Source of the DNA: Puffinus mauretanicus
Taxonomy: Eukaryota > Chordata > Aves > Procellariiformes > Procellariidae
Length of the DNA stretch: 64,000 nucleotides
NCBI GenBank assembly: GCA_023333565.1
Contig: JAJKFH010000102.1
Coordinates: 4,092,001-4,156,000 of the forward strand
Reading direction: 5' to 3'
The translations under genes and the position numbers were made by a program. Shown here in pieces: positions 1 through 14,153 of this stretch. The notes below the pieces were generated by a model, which saw only the letters and a list, made by a program, of their open reading frames with translations, searched no databases and was not told the origin of the DNA. Position 1 is the first letter of the stretch. Each line of letters begins with the position of its first letter.

Positions 1-1248
1 ACCATGACCTGATCACAGGCTATTTGCAATCGACAGGAATCTTCCACTGTTTCTATTGGTCTTTGGAGCCCGTGTGGTTGGAAGAGAAGGGTTCCCTATA
101 GCAGGTAAAGTGGGGGGGTCAGAGACAGCAGATAGAGAGCCTTTCTTGGAAGTTGGTTGTGATAGTAGCAAATATTAAGGAAGAAAAAAACCTGAGAATA
201 TTAACTTGAAATGTAAGTATGATTCATCTGCTAATCACTGCATCTATCCGTGAAGCTGTTGTCTCTTATTTAAATAAGGATAACGACTGTCCTTTATAAA
301 ATGGATAATCCTGAAAGTGTGTATCAGTAACTAAGATATAGGGAGCTTATTTTCTCACTGTCTCATAATACAGAATCAGAAGACTAATTCAATTCAATGC
401 CATTAGGAAGAATAAAATCCAACCCTGAAAAAACAATACCTTTTTACCCAGCATAATTGAACTTTGAAATTAATTTCTCTCGGAAGCCAAGAACTTGACA
501 AGATACAAAAAGGGACTGGGTATTTAGGCAGACAATGAAAATTATATATAGAATTATTAATTTTGAGGAATATTTGGAAAAGATGTTGAATTTTATACTT
601 CAGATATTTAGCAACTGTAAACTGACCAGCCCAAACTGACAAAGACAATGAGTAGTTCAATTTTGTTAGCTGCAAATAAATAGTTAACTGTAGCGGTGTG
701 GAAATAAAGGAACTTCTGAAAGTAGAACAGAATCTGAATCTTAGGCAATACCTGGAACGAAATACTGCCAGTTAAAGAGATATTACACAAAGCACTACAC
801 ATTGCAGATATTACCAATTCTCAGTCTTTCCCTACTTTTATTAAGCTGATCTTAGCTTGTACAACACCCCAGGAACCAGATGAACCTTATACCTAGTACA
901 CCCTGGTAGTTTCAGAGCTTGGCAGCCTATTTACATTGATGGAAGAGATTATATATAAGTATTATACAATCATTTACACATGTAAATCTTAAAAAGATAA
1001 AGGGTTACATGAGACGCCACACAGCAAAGTGGGTCAGAGTTGAAGGCACGTTTGCAGATAGGCGGGAGAACCCTGAATAGCTTCCCCTACCAGCTCCTTG
1101 CTACATGGTGCTGGGTCTTTATTTCCCAGGCCTGTCAGGCTCCCTCAAGTCCACATGAAGAAGATGTTTTAAAATGCACAGATTCCTAGTCTGGTGCAAA
1201 ACCACTGAGTAATGTTTACCTGTTTTTTCGACATGAGGAGTTTTCATT

Positions 1249-1265
1249 AGCAGCAGCAGCAGCAG
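1249..1265 (+). repeat. (AGC)n microsatellite
   Basis: Just over five AGC units, in intergenic DNA with no open exon around it. Confidence 0.9.
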
Positions 1266-3016
1266 AGCTGGGTGTGCACTTGCTGTTAAGCAGGTATTAT
1301 GTCTAGCTCTCATCTGTCACTAGGTTAAATGCAGAGAAACAGAACTAGGAGGCAAATACAAAATTGATATTGTGTTTGCTCTAAAGGAAGCAAGGAGGTG
1401 AGGAAATTCTGAACCAAAGCTTCTGCATTGTGTCTTCAACCTAACTTGTTTTCAGTGTTGTTACATGTATTGCACTAACTGGCAAACTGCACAAAAATGT
1501 CACTTTCATGCTCATTGAATGCAAATTCATGGAAATGAAACATGGGAACTATTAAAAAAGAGGCAATGATTTGGGACAAGAAGGACCATATCTAATTTCT
1601 AGTGAAACTACCTTAATAAGATAAGTAGTTAGAACTGGCTTCATTTTTCGTGTAGCCATTAACTTCTTCAACAAGATTCTGCTGGAACAAAGATGCAGCT
1701 ATTCCAGAGCCTGGCCCAGCGTTGTTATTGAAGTTAAGACGGAATTGTGCTTTTAACTTTGCAGCTTGTGATGAAAGAAAGTTGTTGCATCAGGGGGAGT
1801 TCCTGGCAATACTATCTCAGATTCCCAGAGATGAGCTTGCCTTGGGTAATCTCACAGAAAACAGTGCAACGTGGCCGGGTGCTGAGGTCAGTGACAAGCT
1901 TAGGACACAAAATAAGAACCACTTGGGCCCACTGTCCCCAGGAGCACAAATGACATAAAGCATCTTTCAAGAAGACAGCAGTATTCTTCTCCCACTGTGA
2001 AACCAGCCTCTCCCTGTTTTGCTGCTTATTTTTAGCTTTGGTCAGAGATGTGAAAAGGCTAGGGTGCTACTCACTTCTCCCTTGCACCTCCTTGGCAGTT
2101 TCTAAGGACATAGCTTCATTTCACCATGTGCGCTCTCTGAGAGACAGAGAGATCATTCACGGGCGTTAGTAATTGTTTGGGACAAGAAATGCCTGGGAAA
2201 CGGCCATATGTGTGGAGGTTCATTTCAATGGGAATTAAACATCAATGCACCTAGAGGGCCATTTACATTTTGCCTTTGATTTGGACATGGAGATAATCTT
2301 ATTCTTGTAAAGATGTAGTTTATGCAGAATTCATAACAATGCCTGATACTCCAGTTACATCTCTGCTTTCTAAAAGCATTGTGGTGTGGTGTGGGATGAA
2401 AACATTGCCTTGTTTACTCCAGACTCACCTTAAACCCCTCACACAGATTTTACATCGCTTTTTGCATTTTGCTATTATAGATGCCAAGCCATTAGTATGC
2501 CTACCCTCTTGTACTAACCCGAAATTATTAAATTAAATGTTTATGATTATGGCTGTATTTCAGTGTTTCTTGAATGTGGACAGTTCAATACAATTTCTGA
2601 CCTGCACATGCTTGCCGCCTGGGGGCTGTGAGTCATGTTTGTTTTAAAAGAGGCAGCACTCACCGACTGTCACTCACCTGGGTTATTAGAAACAGAGCAC
2701 TTTAAGAATTACTCTGCCACCTCCTCACCTCTAAATTTAGCTAGCGTGCGTGGGTCTTAAGCAATTTAGCTAGTCTGAGAAAAGGTCTCATTCCAAATAA
2801 TCAATTAAAAATCCATCATTTTAAGAACTATGTGGGCCTCAGGCCAAATGCATCTTGGATGTAATACCTTTGACTGTTTAATGCTGATATTAATTATTTG
2901 TATTACAGCTCCAGATCCTAACTCAGAATGAGATTTCTTTGCACTAGCAAGTAACAAGACCTGTTCCAAAGAGCGAACTATTTAAGCAGGCATGATGGAC
3001 AAAGAGCAGCAGCAGA

Positions 3017-3145
3017 AAATCATCGTTATTCCCTGCTTCACGGATGGGAAACTGAAAGACAGATTCAATGACCTGCCAAGGGTCACATAGGAAAAAAAGT
3101 AATTCATAAATCCCAGCACAAGGTCTTAAGCCATGAGATTTCCTC
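3017..3145 (-). mobile_element. MIR-like (CORE) SINE
   Basis: The + strand carries the antisense MIR core: CACGGATGGGAAACTGAAAG, then GACCTGCCAAGGGTCACATA, then AATCCCAGCACAAGGTCT. On the - strand this reads in the MIR order 'gggttcgaatcc ... gtgaccttgggcaagt ... cagtttcc'. Ancient and diverged, as expected for MIR in birds. Confidence 0.8.
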
Positions 3146-4878
3146 TCATTCTTTAATCCATAATAAAACACCACAGATGTCTAAGAATCTAATATCTACA
3201 AAATTGTTTCAAGGTCTATAGGCGCGATGCAATTAATTTCCATTAAGAGCAATGTGATGTGACAGCATTCCGTACTGACCTGAAAAGTAGGCCTGAAGAA
3301 TTTGCAGTTTTTTTAATATTCTTTTAATAGAGAATATAAAAATCAGGGAGAGTCTAATTAAAATAAAAATTAGGGGAAACAGTTGCCAAATGTTTGACCC
3401 AAAGTAAGTAAAACCAAAGTAACTGATTCAGGAAGCAAACCAATTTAAAAAAAAAATTCAGGTCTAAAAAAAGCAAAGTCTATAAGTGAAAATATTTATA
3501 ATGGGTTTTCCTTTTTTAAATGAGAGCGTTGTTTTTCACTGTTATGTGTTCTGTTGGCTTGAGCTTTAGGGCTGTACTTGGTCACATTTTTTAACTCCCT
3601 CCTCCCCTATTAGCACAAAGGATTACCAAGAGAAATTCTCACAGATTCACCTGCCTGAAGGATTTGGATTTCAGGAAAAACATCAAGTATCAAAGAACTT
3701 GCAACATGATCACAAGAATCAACAACGCTGAATTGTGTAGGTCAGTGCCTGCAGGTTGTAAGGAAGAAGTTAAGTACTGTGGGGGAAGTTCAGCTCACCC
3801 AGCCCCCGTAAGGCCAACACAGAGAGCTTCCATAAATACCTGAATTCCTTCTACCCAAATCGCTCGGTAGTCTTTTTCAGGTATTTCGACAAATGTCATC
3901 ACTAGGTTGTGCAGTACATAAGCAGTCCTCAGCATGTATAACCTTTGAATCTTCCCACCACTCTCTCTTATTGCTTGTTAAACTAGTAGTAAAAGTAAAA
4001 AAATTTTACTACTGCTCCAACGTAAATTTGTGCACAATATACACATTATTGACATTAATGCAATTGCACAGTTAAGCATATATATCCACTTTTAGGTGTT
4101 GTGACAGGTCTGACTTTTATTTTACGCTTTTAAAGCATGTAGCTAAACTGGAACATGTAGCTACTGCTCCAGTTAAAATATCAAATAACAGTACTCATGT
4201 TATTTTTAATAAAGCATGCTACATTTAGAGCATTGATGCCACAACATAAGTGGAGAAATTATACCACGTTTCATTACAACCTGTCCTAATCCTCTATGAT
4301 TGCTGATTTGTAAATCAAACTGATAAAAGACTTTAAGAAAACCCCTGGCTAGTACATTTTAACCACCGCTCATTCTGCGGAAAGACATTACAATACAATA
4401 CTCTTTTCCTTCCTTCCAATGTTATACAATGAACTTTGATTCTCTACGGAATTTACACAGGGAGCCAACCAGTGTTCCTTGTTAAAACTAATGCATGAAA
4501 GTGCAGAAGTGAAAAATTAAGTTTGCTGCTTTATAAGAGACGTTGAGATTACTGTCTGGCATGGACTTACTAGATGGAAACTTTGTCCCATCAGTGTTTA
4601 TTCTGACAAGTTATCTGTAGCTGTTGTAGGGTAAAGCTCTTAGGAAATATATGCCATTGCTATCAGTCTCTGCGCTTGTGAGAGTTAAACTGCAGATAGG
4701 CCCTAGTCATTCAACATCCACTCTATGATTCTTCTTTATCACTGGGAAAATTCAGGTTTAAAGGAGGTGCCACTACTTGTGACTGGGCTTATTTTTGAAA
4801 AGCATAAAAATAATTGAAATCCTTGTGAGTCACTTAAGCTGAGTGTGAGCCATATCTCACAAGTTAGAAAAAAAATAT

Positions 4879-5756
4879 CCGTTGACTTCGATAGGATTTG
4901 GATCAGGTCTATTGCAGTGGAAGAAACAAGTCAACTACTCTTATTTCTGCAATATGGTAGTCAAAGGACTTGACTTCAGGTGAGTATCAGCCCATTAAGC
5001 AATAGTTATATTTTACATGTTTCTGAACGTATCATAAAAGGTCATGAAACTTTCTAGGTGGCTTGTTTATTCAATAAAATTTAGTAAAGAAGGAAACCTG
5101 CACTGATGCTCATGATTGAATAGAATGTCCATAGAGTTTAACAGAACCTTCTGTGGAAGGCCAGAAGCAGAAAGACCACATTCAGGCAAATCAGGCTGCT
5201 GTAATGTGCCTTTGACCTCCCTTATGTAGCATTAATATCAATTTATCTGCCTTGTCATGGGAAGAGTAGAGGGAATACTGAACGGTAAGAAGGAATGATA
5301 AGAGTCCCTGAACTGGCTTCAAAAGTAGAGTGGGCACAATTTCAGAGACACTTTTTAGAGCCTAAAAATGAAACAGTGCACCTGAAAATTCAGAATTAAA
5401 TGACTGAAGTAACTTCATGAAAGATTTAAAGAAAACATGAACTAAGAGTAACGGTGAACATATACATAGTTGAAATATATGGGCCTAGAATCTGCTCCTG
5501 GGTTATAAGGTTATGCAGGGTGGGTAAAGGGGTTTATTTATGCTGCTGAACAGCCACTAGCTTTGACTGCTGTAGACTGGGAAGGCAATGAAGTGACTGA
5601 GCACGCCATGCAGTGCAGTGCTAACAGCTGAGAAAAATGAAAGAAGGGTGGGAAAAAACTACACCCCCAAACTAGGGATAGTCACTTAACTTCGTTACAA
5701 GTTAATTATGTAACTGTTATAAAGTTAAGGGGCAAATCCTGCAGTCCTGTTTAGGA
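4879..5756. repeat. Two short traces of the old dispersed amniote repeat
   Basis: 4881-4910 carries GTTGACTTCGATAGGATTTG plus GATCAGGTC. 5727-5756 carries AAGGGGCAAATCCTGCAGTC plus CTGTTTAGG. Each is a short half-copy of the 'cattgacttcaatggga ... tcctgcagtcctta' family; the DNA between them is not recognised. Confidence 0.45.
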
Positions 5757-6566
5757 AGAACAGTCAGTTTCAGCACAAGGGAGGACAGAACTTGGCTTCC
5801 ATCCTAGAGTAAACACAACATCTGAAGCTTCCTCTTCAAAAGGCTGCCCGTCGATAAGGATGGATTGTTACAACAGATGCGTGTGATAAAAACCACTCTG
5901 TGAACACCTGGGCATGGTACTTAGCAACAGGCTTCACAGAGCTACTGCGGTGAGACAGTTGTTGGTTTCTAGGTCACCAAAGTCCAGACAACATGGAGCT
6001 AGAAGGATTGTGTACTATTCATGGACTTGAACTTAATTGACTGTAGATACAGAGTTTTCTGGAAAAGGATATTTAACATTTACTGAACATACGGTCTAAA
6101 GTAGTTGGTCTTTTCATTGATTTTGGTAGACTTTGGATCACAATTTGAAAGATCAAAAGCTACTACACACAGAGACATTTATGAAACCCACAAGGTAGAA
6201 GTGGAGCATCAAATCTTCATCCCTGCTATCATAATGTCAGGATGGCTAGTGACCAAAAGTCATCATCTGACAATTAATTGTTCAGTTGGCTGTTGAAACA
6301 AGTTCAGGATCTTAGTTCACTTCCCAACAAATGACAGTATGTGACTGTTGCAGCAGCATTTTTGTCAGACTTCACAGGAGGATCCAAGAACTGAGTTGTC
6401 GTCATTGACTGGTTATTCTCTCACCTCTTCTTGTAGTTCATTCAGGTCATTGTTGAGGTGGGTATAACAAGCCTTTCTATTCCTGTCCTTGGAATAAGGA
6501 GGGGGGGAGCAACATATTATCTGCCCTTTTAGGAAGATTGTCATTTGCCTGCCCCACCTCAGATTT

Positions 6567-6590
6567 AGTTACCTGATTAATCAGGTAACT
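6567..6590. repeat. 24-bp perfect palindrome
   Basis: AGTTACCTGATT is followed directly by its reverse complement with no spacer. The centre, TGATTAATCA, is a paired TAAT/ATTA homeodomain-type site. Confidence 0.95.
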
Positions 6591-8908
6591 CTCTACTCAG
6601 TACAAAGCATTACAAAGTGAACTTGGCCAATATGGACCACATTATTATTATTGAATCAACTTTTGTTTGTTTGTATCTCATGAACTACTGCATAACTGGC
6701 CTCAGTGTGACTGTACGTACAGTGCTCCATACTGTGCACACCTGAGCAAGATCATTATTCTTCATGATCCCTTGCTGAGCCTGAACAGTACAGCAGAAAA
6801 CATAAAACCAGATACACACATAAAGTCCCTAAAAACGGTTAAAGACAACTTTGAAAAATTTCTGTTGGGGATCTGTTTGCAAGATGATTTCTCTGAGCTC
6901 AAATGGGCTATAAAGATTCAGGAAGAAAATATGTAAAAGGCATGAATATGACCGCTATTCAATAACTTTTTGACAATTGTTGTCAGTAAGACCATCTGAT
7001 GAAACAGAAACAAATTAATTTCTTGGACAAGGCAGTAAATGACTGGATCTGCACACATATGACTATTTTTTGTTCTTAAAAGCACCGTTTTCAAGCATAC
7101 TCCCACAAATGCTAACAGTGTGAGTGCACACACATACAGAATCTTGAGGCACTGAAATTTAATGCATCACAAAACAACCCTTTTAAAAGAAGCAGTGAGG
7201 ATGGAATGAAAACCCACTAAAGCAAAGGAATTAATTCTGAAATCAGGATGCATCAGTACCTGTGTCTCTATTGGACTGCAGTGCCTACATATATATCCAT
7301 TCAAACATGGTTTATCTAATAGCAGTCATGCAATCTCACTAGAAGTAGTGAAGCAACATTACTACAAATTTCCCTGCTCTTAACATATGTCGCATCCTTT
7401 CTCTGACTGCATTCTAATCCAGGATTTTTTGGAAGGCAAATTACTTTAAAGGACACCTCCCAATAGCATTAAGAACATGGGTCTCTGATTAATTTTGCCT
7501 TTTGTGTTCCACGCTCCCTCACAATATACAGATCCTCAATTTGTACCTTCTTGTAGCTTCTTTACTTCACTAAAGCTAAAAGTCTAGCTCATGATCTGCA
7601 TACTCTGAGACACTTTTGCCAGGGCAATATGACATGGACTAAGAGGAGGATGTATGTCAAGTCCCTTCGCTTTGTTCTGTTCTTAGGATACAGTCAATCC
7701 CATTTTTCCAACTCTCTCTTCCATGTGTAATCCCACCAAAATCCCTTATTCAGCTTCACAAGAAAGTAATTTTTCTTGTACAAAGACAGTTCATGCTACT
7801 ATTAGAGGCCAATAAGAAGATATTGCCCTTTGCAAATATGCATCTGTGTAGAAATTAGGATGGGGTGAGGAGCATCAAGAGCTCAGTTCCCGATACTTTT
7901 GGTGTAGCCACCAGGCTGGGAAGCCAATCTTCCATGGAAATGGGCAAAATCCTGCTATCCTCAAAGTGGGAAGGTGCTTATTTTTCATTTAGGAACACTT
8001 TCTCATCCTCTCTTGCTGCAGAGCTCCTACAGTCATTTTATACATATACATATATTGATGATTCACTATAGCTACTGTCAAGGACGTATTTTTCCCTCAG
8101 CTTCAATATACCCAAATATATAGTAAAATGCCTTAGCCAATAGGTGAGTGGCTCATTCCTGCTGAAAGAAGGCAAGGTTATTGCCTTGCAATCCTTCCCG
8201 TGTAAGGAGGCACATACGGTTTTTCATGGCTCAGAAAAGCAACAGGAAGAAACCTGGTTTTGCTCCATGAGGAAGTGACCTGCCCTAGATCTCTACCATC
8301 TCACAATGTGACGACTGCTCTGAATTCAACACTCTTGAACACTCCAATACTCAGAGTGCTGGAGATGGGAGAAGGAAAGGGGTGAATTCAAGTATTTCCC
8401 TGCTGCATGGAAGAAAGAGGCTCTGTTCCTCCTGCTTACCTCCACCCCAGGCAAAGCCTGTGGATACCTTCTCTGCAGAAAGGCAGAAGGGAGTATTTCA
8501 GAGCTCCTGTGTGCAGTGCACACAGGTAAGAAAATCTTGCCCTAAATGTGAAAAGACAGATTACAGCGGGAAAAAACCAACCACCCAACAAAAACTTGCA
8601 CAGCTACCAGAACTATGTTATTGAGGATGCTATTTGTCATCCGCTGTATAATAGAGCATACATTTTGAAACAGGCTGGCAATTCCATTTCATTCACTTCT
8701 TCTCTTTCCTATTCCACAAGTGTCATTGAAAGTAAGCAGCAAAGTCACCCTCTTCATGAATTTCTCAAACTGAAATGCTCTCCTGAGGATTGTTATCCTG
8801 CTGCTATGTGATCTAGTCTGGAAGCCTCCATGTACCAAATTAAAGAGAACTCTATGAATCAAAGCTGTGAGACTTGATACTGAAGTATATAATGAGCACA
8901 AGAGCACG

Positions 8909-9015
8909 TAAGGCCCAGTCCTGCTCCCACAGAAATGAGCAGCAAGGGTCTGATTCTGATTTTGCTTATCCAGCTATAAATCAAGTGCAACTTCACTGAA
9001 GCATACATCAGTAAA
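8909..9015. repeat. Old dispersed amniote repeat ('ggtgtaaatcaggagtaactcc' type)
   Basis: TAAGGCCCAGTCCTGCTCC, then GTCTGATTCTGATTTTGCTT, then AGCTATAAATCAAGTGCAAC with TTCACTGAAG and TCAGTAAAAAGTGA. This keeps the order of the dispersed motif 'ctgattctgatctcacttac ... gtaaatcaggagtaactccactgaagtc'. Confidence 0.65.
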
Positions 9016-12000
9016 AAGTGAACAAGCAGTCTTTCAGCCACTAAATTCCCAACATATCACACACTGTATTTAGTACAAAACACTGTCCCAGCTTGACTTT
9101 GCCTGCAGGGTCATCCTGGGAGAAAATGCTGAGGAAATGTTCAAACTGTGTCTTAAAAGAAAAGTGGTTATGATACAGTGGAGAAGTGGGTTAGCAGAGC
9201 CTACTAAGCCTCTGCCAACTGCCCATCTGCAGAAAAAAAGAAGCAGAGATCCTTCTTAGAGACCAAACTAAGCAAGAGTACTTCTCTCCCTCTGCTATAC
9301 TGCCAGATCTTCCTGAATCCAGAGCTGAAGGCAGGATTTGATGACCAGACAGCTATTAAGAGATTCCATAAAATTTTATGTGTTTATGAGCACTCTTTAT
9401 TCAAGTTAAATAGACAGTGCAGCTGAATATCCCTTTGTACGGTGAGACTTAAAACAACATAAGAGCACCAAGCTAAGCCATAATCTGTTATATCAGCCAA
9501 AAGATTTTCACCAGGACTAGTTAGAATTGCAATGGCAGGGAAATTGATTAGTTGCAACAGATTGTAACAGAGAAACACTGGTTATCATGGCTTGGGGGAA
9601 AAAAAAATTTTTGTTAAGGCATAACACTCATCTGAATGGCAAGGTTGAAGCTATGAGAAAGAAAATTGCCCATTTCTACCAGAGGAATGTATGATTTTGT
9701 GATGTTCTTTGTAAATGGGATTGCACCAATGAACATCATCACTACTGGAGAGAATAATTGCATCCCTATCTTATCACCTCTTCATCTTTTTAATGAGAAT
9801 TGCCGGGCAAAGCACCATACACTGGGTCACAACACTGCCCAAAGAGGATTTGTGTTTGGGTAGTGACTGAATATGAATTTGTAGCCCACTATTACTGGGC
9901 ATTGTATGGACCACTAAATGAAAAATGGTCCCTGTCCCAATTAACTTTTAAATAATTTACACAATTCCTTTTTTTACAAGTTAAAAGACAGAGTAAGACG
10001 CAGACTCTTGCCTTGCTGCTGTGGTTTGTTTGTTTTTATTTCCCATCCCAGGGCTTTAGGGAATGTGTCTCTGCTAAGTATTTCTGCAGCTGTTCAAAAG
10101 CAATCTTACTGCACAATACAGTATCTGAATAATTGTCTCAGGTGACTATTAAAGTCTACTGCAGCACTATAAAACCATGAGGAGTAATCTTGCACCACAG
10201 CAGAAAATACCCAATAGCCAACCCTGCAGAGTGTCGTTCCTGTTAGCAGAGAGCTACTGCAACTGAGTGAAGATTCAGGAAGACAGAAAGAGCACAGGGA
10301 AGGCTCTGGATCTTAAATTGTTCCCTTTCTTGCCAACTAAGCAAAAGTTGCTGATTGTTAAATATTGAATTGTCTGTATTCATCCCTAGCCAACTGAAGT
10401 CAATGGACTTACATCAGGGAGGACTTTAACCCATTACATGTGAAATGTTTGTCTTCTCCTTTCCTTCTCTGTCTCTCCTTTCAGCCTTTTATATACTGCA
10501 GTAAAGAAACCCCTTTAAAGCCTAATGTATGGTAATACAATTTAATTGTGGTTGGTTGGCCTGTTGGGGATAAAATGTGCTGGTTCCAAGTCATTTTGCT
10601 GACTCTAAAATTGGCTCTGTACAGAGAGCTGGGGGAGGGGCGGTTGCTAATAAAAATAGCTGTGCTACCTGGGAAGGCTCTGCATACTGCAAAGGAACTG
10701 TTGGAGTAGACCCTGTAATTGCAGATAATTGATTTTTTAAAACAATGATGTTTGGCTCACACTGACTACACAGTTTGCCTCTTCAGCCTTACATAAGAAC
10801 AACTCACACACAAATTTAACTCCCAGACAAGCACATTTTGGGCACTCATTCCTCACAGAGCAGAATGTACTCACTCTGCATTCATTACACAACTTCTTTC
10901 AAGCTGTGAGTTGGAGACAGCTGAATTGCTGAAGGCAGGAATCTCCAGCCTTCACTTCCTGCAGGATGACAACAGACACCCAAAAGCTGGGGCGCCTGTT
11001 TCCTCTCCCCACACCCTCTGATCTAGTACTTCTACAGAATCCCACCCACAGTCCTACCCCCAGATCAGTGATAAATGCCAGTTGACACGAAAGGGGTTTA
11101 CTACTGATCAATACCTTGCTTACATGCAACACTTAAGTTCTTTCTTCCACATGGTTACTCCTCAAAAATAAACACCTGCGCAGGAGCGCACCTCTCTTTG
11201 CCTGCCTTCAGCTCTCATAAGCATCTCCAAAATGCCAGGCAGAAGCTGCTCTATTAGCTAAACATGGCTCATGTCCCACCACATGTGTCACACACATACG
11301 ATGTGTGCTAAGAAACTCCAATTTTAGATGACCAATAATGAGCAACAGGACCATTCAGCCTATTGACATTCAACTGTGATAGGAATCTAGTTAAGATTAA
11401 CAGTGACCAAAGGTTCAGACCACCATGGAGCGGTTTAGTACCCTCATGGAAAAATGAGCTTGCTTCAATCCACAGGGCCTAGCTCTTTCACTGCCTTATA
11501 TAAACACCTACATCTACAGGAGTACAAAAACCTCACAGTATGGGAGCACTTTAAAAGTTAACTTTATAACTTTACCTATTTGTCTATAGACATACTAGGT
11601 CTGTATGTCTACAGATATCTCCAGTATCTGTAAAGCTTTTGCTTGTTTACTTCTAGGAATCTTTTGTCTACAGAGATACCTTGGCAACTTCTTGCTAGAT
11701 ACTTTCAATCATCTCTGTGTCTTCTCAGTAGCTCACTTAAACTGACTGTAAGCCTTCTATGTGCATTTGGAGTGGCACCGTAGCAAGAAACCTTCCGGTT
11801 TGGTCTCCAGCTTTGTAATTTTCTTGTGCCACTAGAGCAGCGCAGTAGTATCACAAGGAAAACTTGTCTTTAGTGGGCTCTTCTATTAATGATTAAAACC
11901 TCAATGTCTTAAAACTCATTTTGCTCTCTGTACTTTGTCTTCTTCCTGTTCAATCTGTGAAGTGAAACTTGATAACCTTTCTGCTTTTATAATGAATATT

Positions 12001-13750
12001 TTTCTCCTTCTGCTACTTCAGTGTTATTTTAAAGGATCAGATTTTGTTCTGCAAGCTGTATTTAATAATGCTTAGCAAATAACTCTTCTCACTGGATTAG
12101 TTTAAAAGTAACCTACTATGGTTTCTGCAAAATCTGTTTTATTGGCACATCTGAGCATTATAATGATATCAACTCTCTCATGACCTTTAATGATATACAA
12201 TATCTTGCTTTCCTAATAAAAACAATTGTACAGATCAAATAGCATCCAAAAAGCTGAGGTTAATGCCCTTTTCCCTTCAGAACAGGATTTTAAATACCTC
12301 ACCGCATATGCATTACTGTCAGTGGCAAAGCTCGTTCTGTGCTGCAGATGTATTTTCAGAAGTGAGACCGTTGCTGGAGTATTCATGTGCAGTGAAAGAG
12401 GAATCAACGCAAAAAATGATCCATGATGTGCTTATATATAGACCTAATGAAAAGGTTTACCCTTATGCCCGCCAATCCCTTTCTGAATAGTTCCTCAACT
12501 GGGACACCAAGCTGTGTAGGGCACCAGTCTACAGACATGTTTCATGTGTTGGAGTATTTCTTATGATACGCCCACATCACGACTTTTGATCCCCGTCTTG
12601 CATATTCCTTGTAGCAATGGTGCTACTTGCTGGAAGGCAGTAAGCAACTTTAGAGAATAACCTTACTCATTGTCACTTTAAATGACCAGCAAATGAGCTT
12701 TGTGGGATTTTTGAATAATGTATTCACAACGTATAACTGAGCAGACGATCAGCAGATATGACCATTCTTGTGCTTTGTGGAGACTGTCTCCTTTCACCTA
12801 CTCTCACTGCTTTTTCATCACCACCCACTGTGACTGGTCACTTAAATTATATACTATTGTTTCCGCCGCGTAAGTGAGCAACTGGAATTCTTCAACCAAC
12901 CTGAAATCCACTACTGAGAACTGTTTTCCTCTGAACAGTGGCCTGAATAAAAGAGACGGATGGGTGGACACAGCTGTTTTGGAGTTAGAAGCTCAACCAA
13001 AAGGCAGCTTATGCCAGAGAAGCCTTCACTGAGCTATATCCAGCAGGAAACGTTCCTAGCTGAAGAAAGATCCTTTCTTGCTGTTTTTGAAGCAGTTCCC
13101 CAGAGAAACCAGAGAGCAGTTGGAGATCCTCTGAAGCAGAAGCATGTGAATCACAGCAAAATTACATAGGTGTCAACATTTGATATAGTGAAAGTGCTTT
13201 CTAACCAGAGGGTGTAGGTTTTAATGGAGTAGCACAAAAACTGACTCTGGTCCATTATACTGAACATTTTTGTAATGCTTTCCTTTTGGCATTTAAACAG
13301 TATTTCAGAATTGAAGTTAAAGTAAGGACTGAATCTTAGTGTTCATGATTTTTTTTTACTCTGTAAATCATTGGTTGATTTAATGCAGGAGGCATAATTT
13401 CTCAATTTTACAGAAGAGCTATTTGAGGAAACAACTAATTTATGTTAGGAAGGGGGTGGTGAACAGAAGCTTCAGGTGTGGTGAAAATGTATTGTTGGTG
13501 CCTTCTTTACCACTCTAATTATGGTGAATAAATGGAGCCAGAGAAGGAGACAGGATGGAACAAGGCTGATCAATACATGCCTCTCCCTCACCTTCCCCGC
13601 AGTCAAAAGAGAATGATTGCACTTATCTGGCCGCCTTCGGGAGTATCTATTCCTTGCTGGAGGTTAAATGAAAAACTCTTGTATTCCTACTTTTGTGCTG
13701 ACCCTAAATTTGTGTCCTGATTCTACTGTCTCTGGCTATAGGAATAGTTC

Positions 13751-13936
13751 TTCAAGTCAATGGGAAAATTGTCATGAAAAAGGGTTGCTCACGTGAATGA
13801 GGTTTGCAAGATCAAGCCCTTCATGATCAGTATAACCCTGGGCATCGGGCTGATACGGCATCCCTGATTTACAAGAGTAATCCTATTAGCATCAAAGGGA
13901 CAATTCACATGAGTAAGGACTGTGAGAATGGGCCCC
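13751..13936. repeat. Old dispersed amniote repeat ('cttcaatggga ... catgagtaagg' type)
   Basis: Two half-copies are seen: TCTTCAAGTCAATGGGAAAA with GCTCACGTGAATGAGG and CAAGATCAAGCCC, then ACAAGAGTAATCCTATTAG with TTCACATGAGTAAGGACTGT and GAATGGGCCCC. This self-complementary motif family is common in turtle, crocodilian and bird DNA; it resembles L3/CR1-derived ancient repeats, but I cannot assign a library name. Confidence 0.65.
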
Positions 13937-14153
13937 TCAGGAGCAACTATCACCACAGTTATGTATCTAACCTCACTTAGATCACAGCAGTTTTCAAATG
14001 TTGTACAGGCACTTTATGCTGCTACTGAACTTTGAGAAGAAAATAGACCTTGAGCACAAGTTTACTTCTGCTTTACTGACTATGGCCCCGGTTTGGCACT
14101 TTACTTAGACTCCTCCCCACTCTAAAGTGGTTCAGGGTCTGCAAGAAATATTG

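Larger units (their letters stand above)
1..14153. other. Upstream intergenic region without recognised gene
   Basis: ORFs are all short and lack family motifs. I looked on the - strand for SLC15A5, the human neighbour on this side, and saw nothing convincing. It contains a MIR-like SINE, an AGC microsatellite, traces of old repeats and a 24-bp palindrome; the rest is unassigned. Confidence 0.65.
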
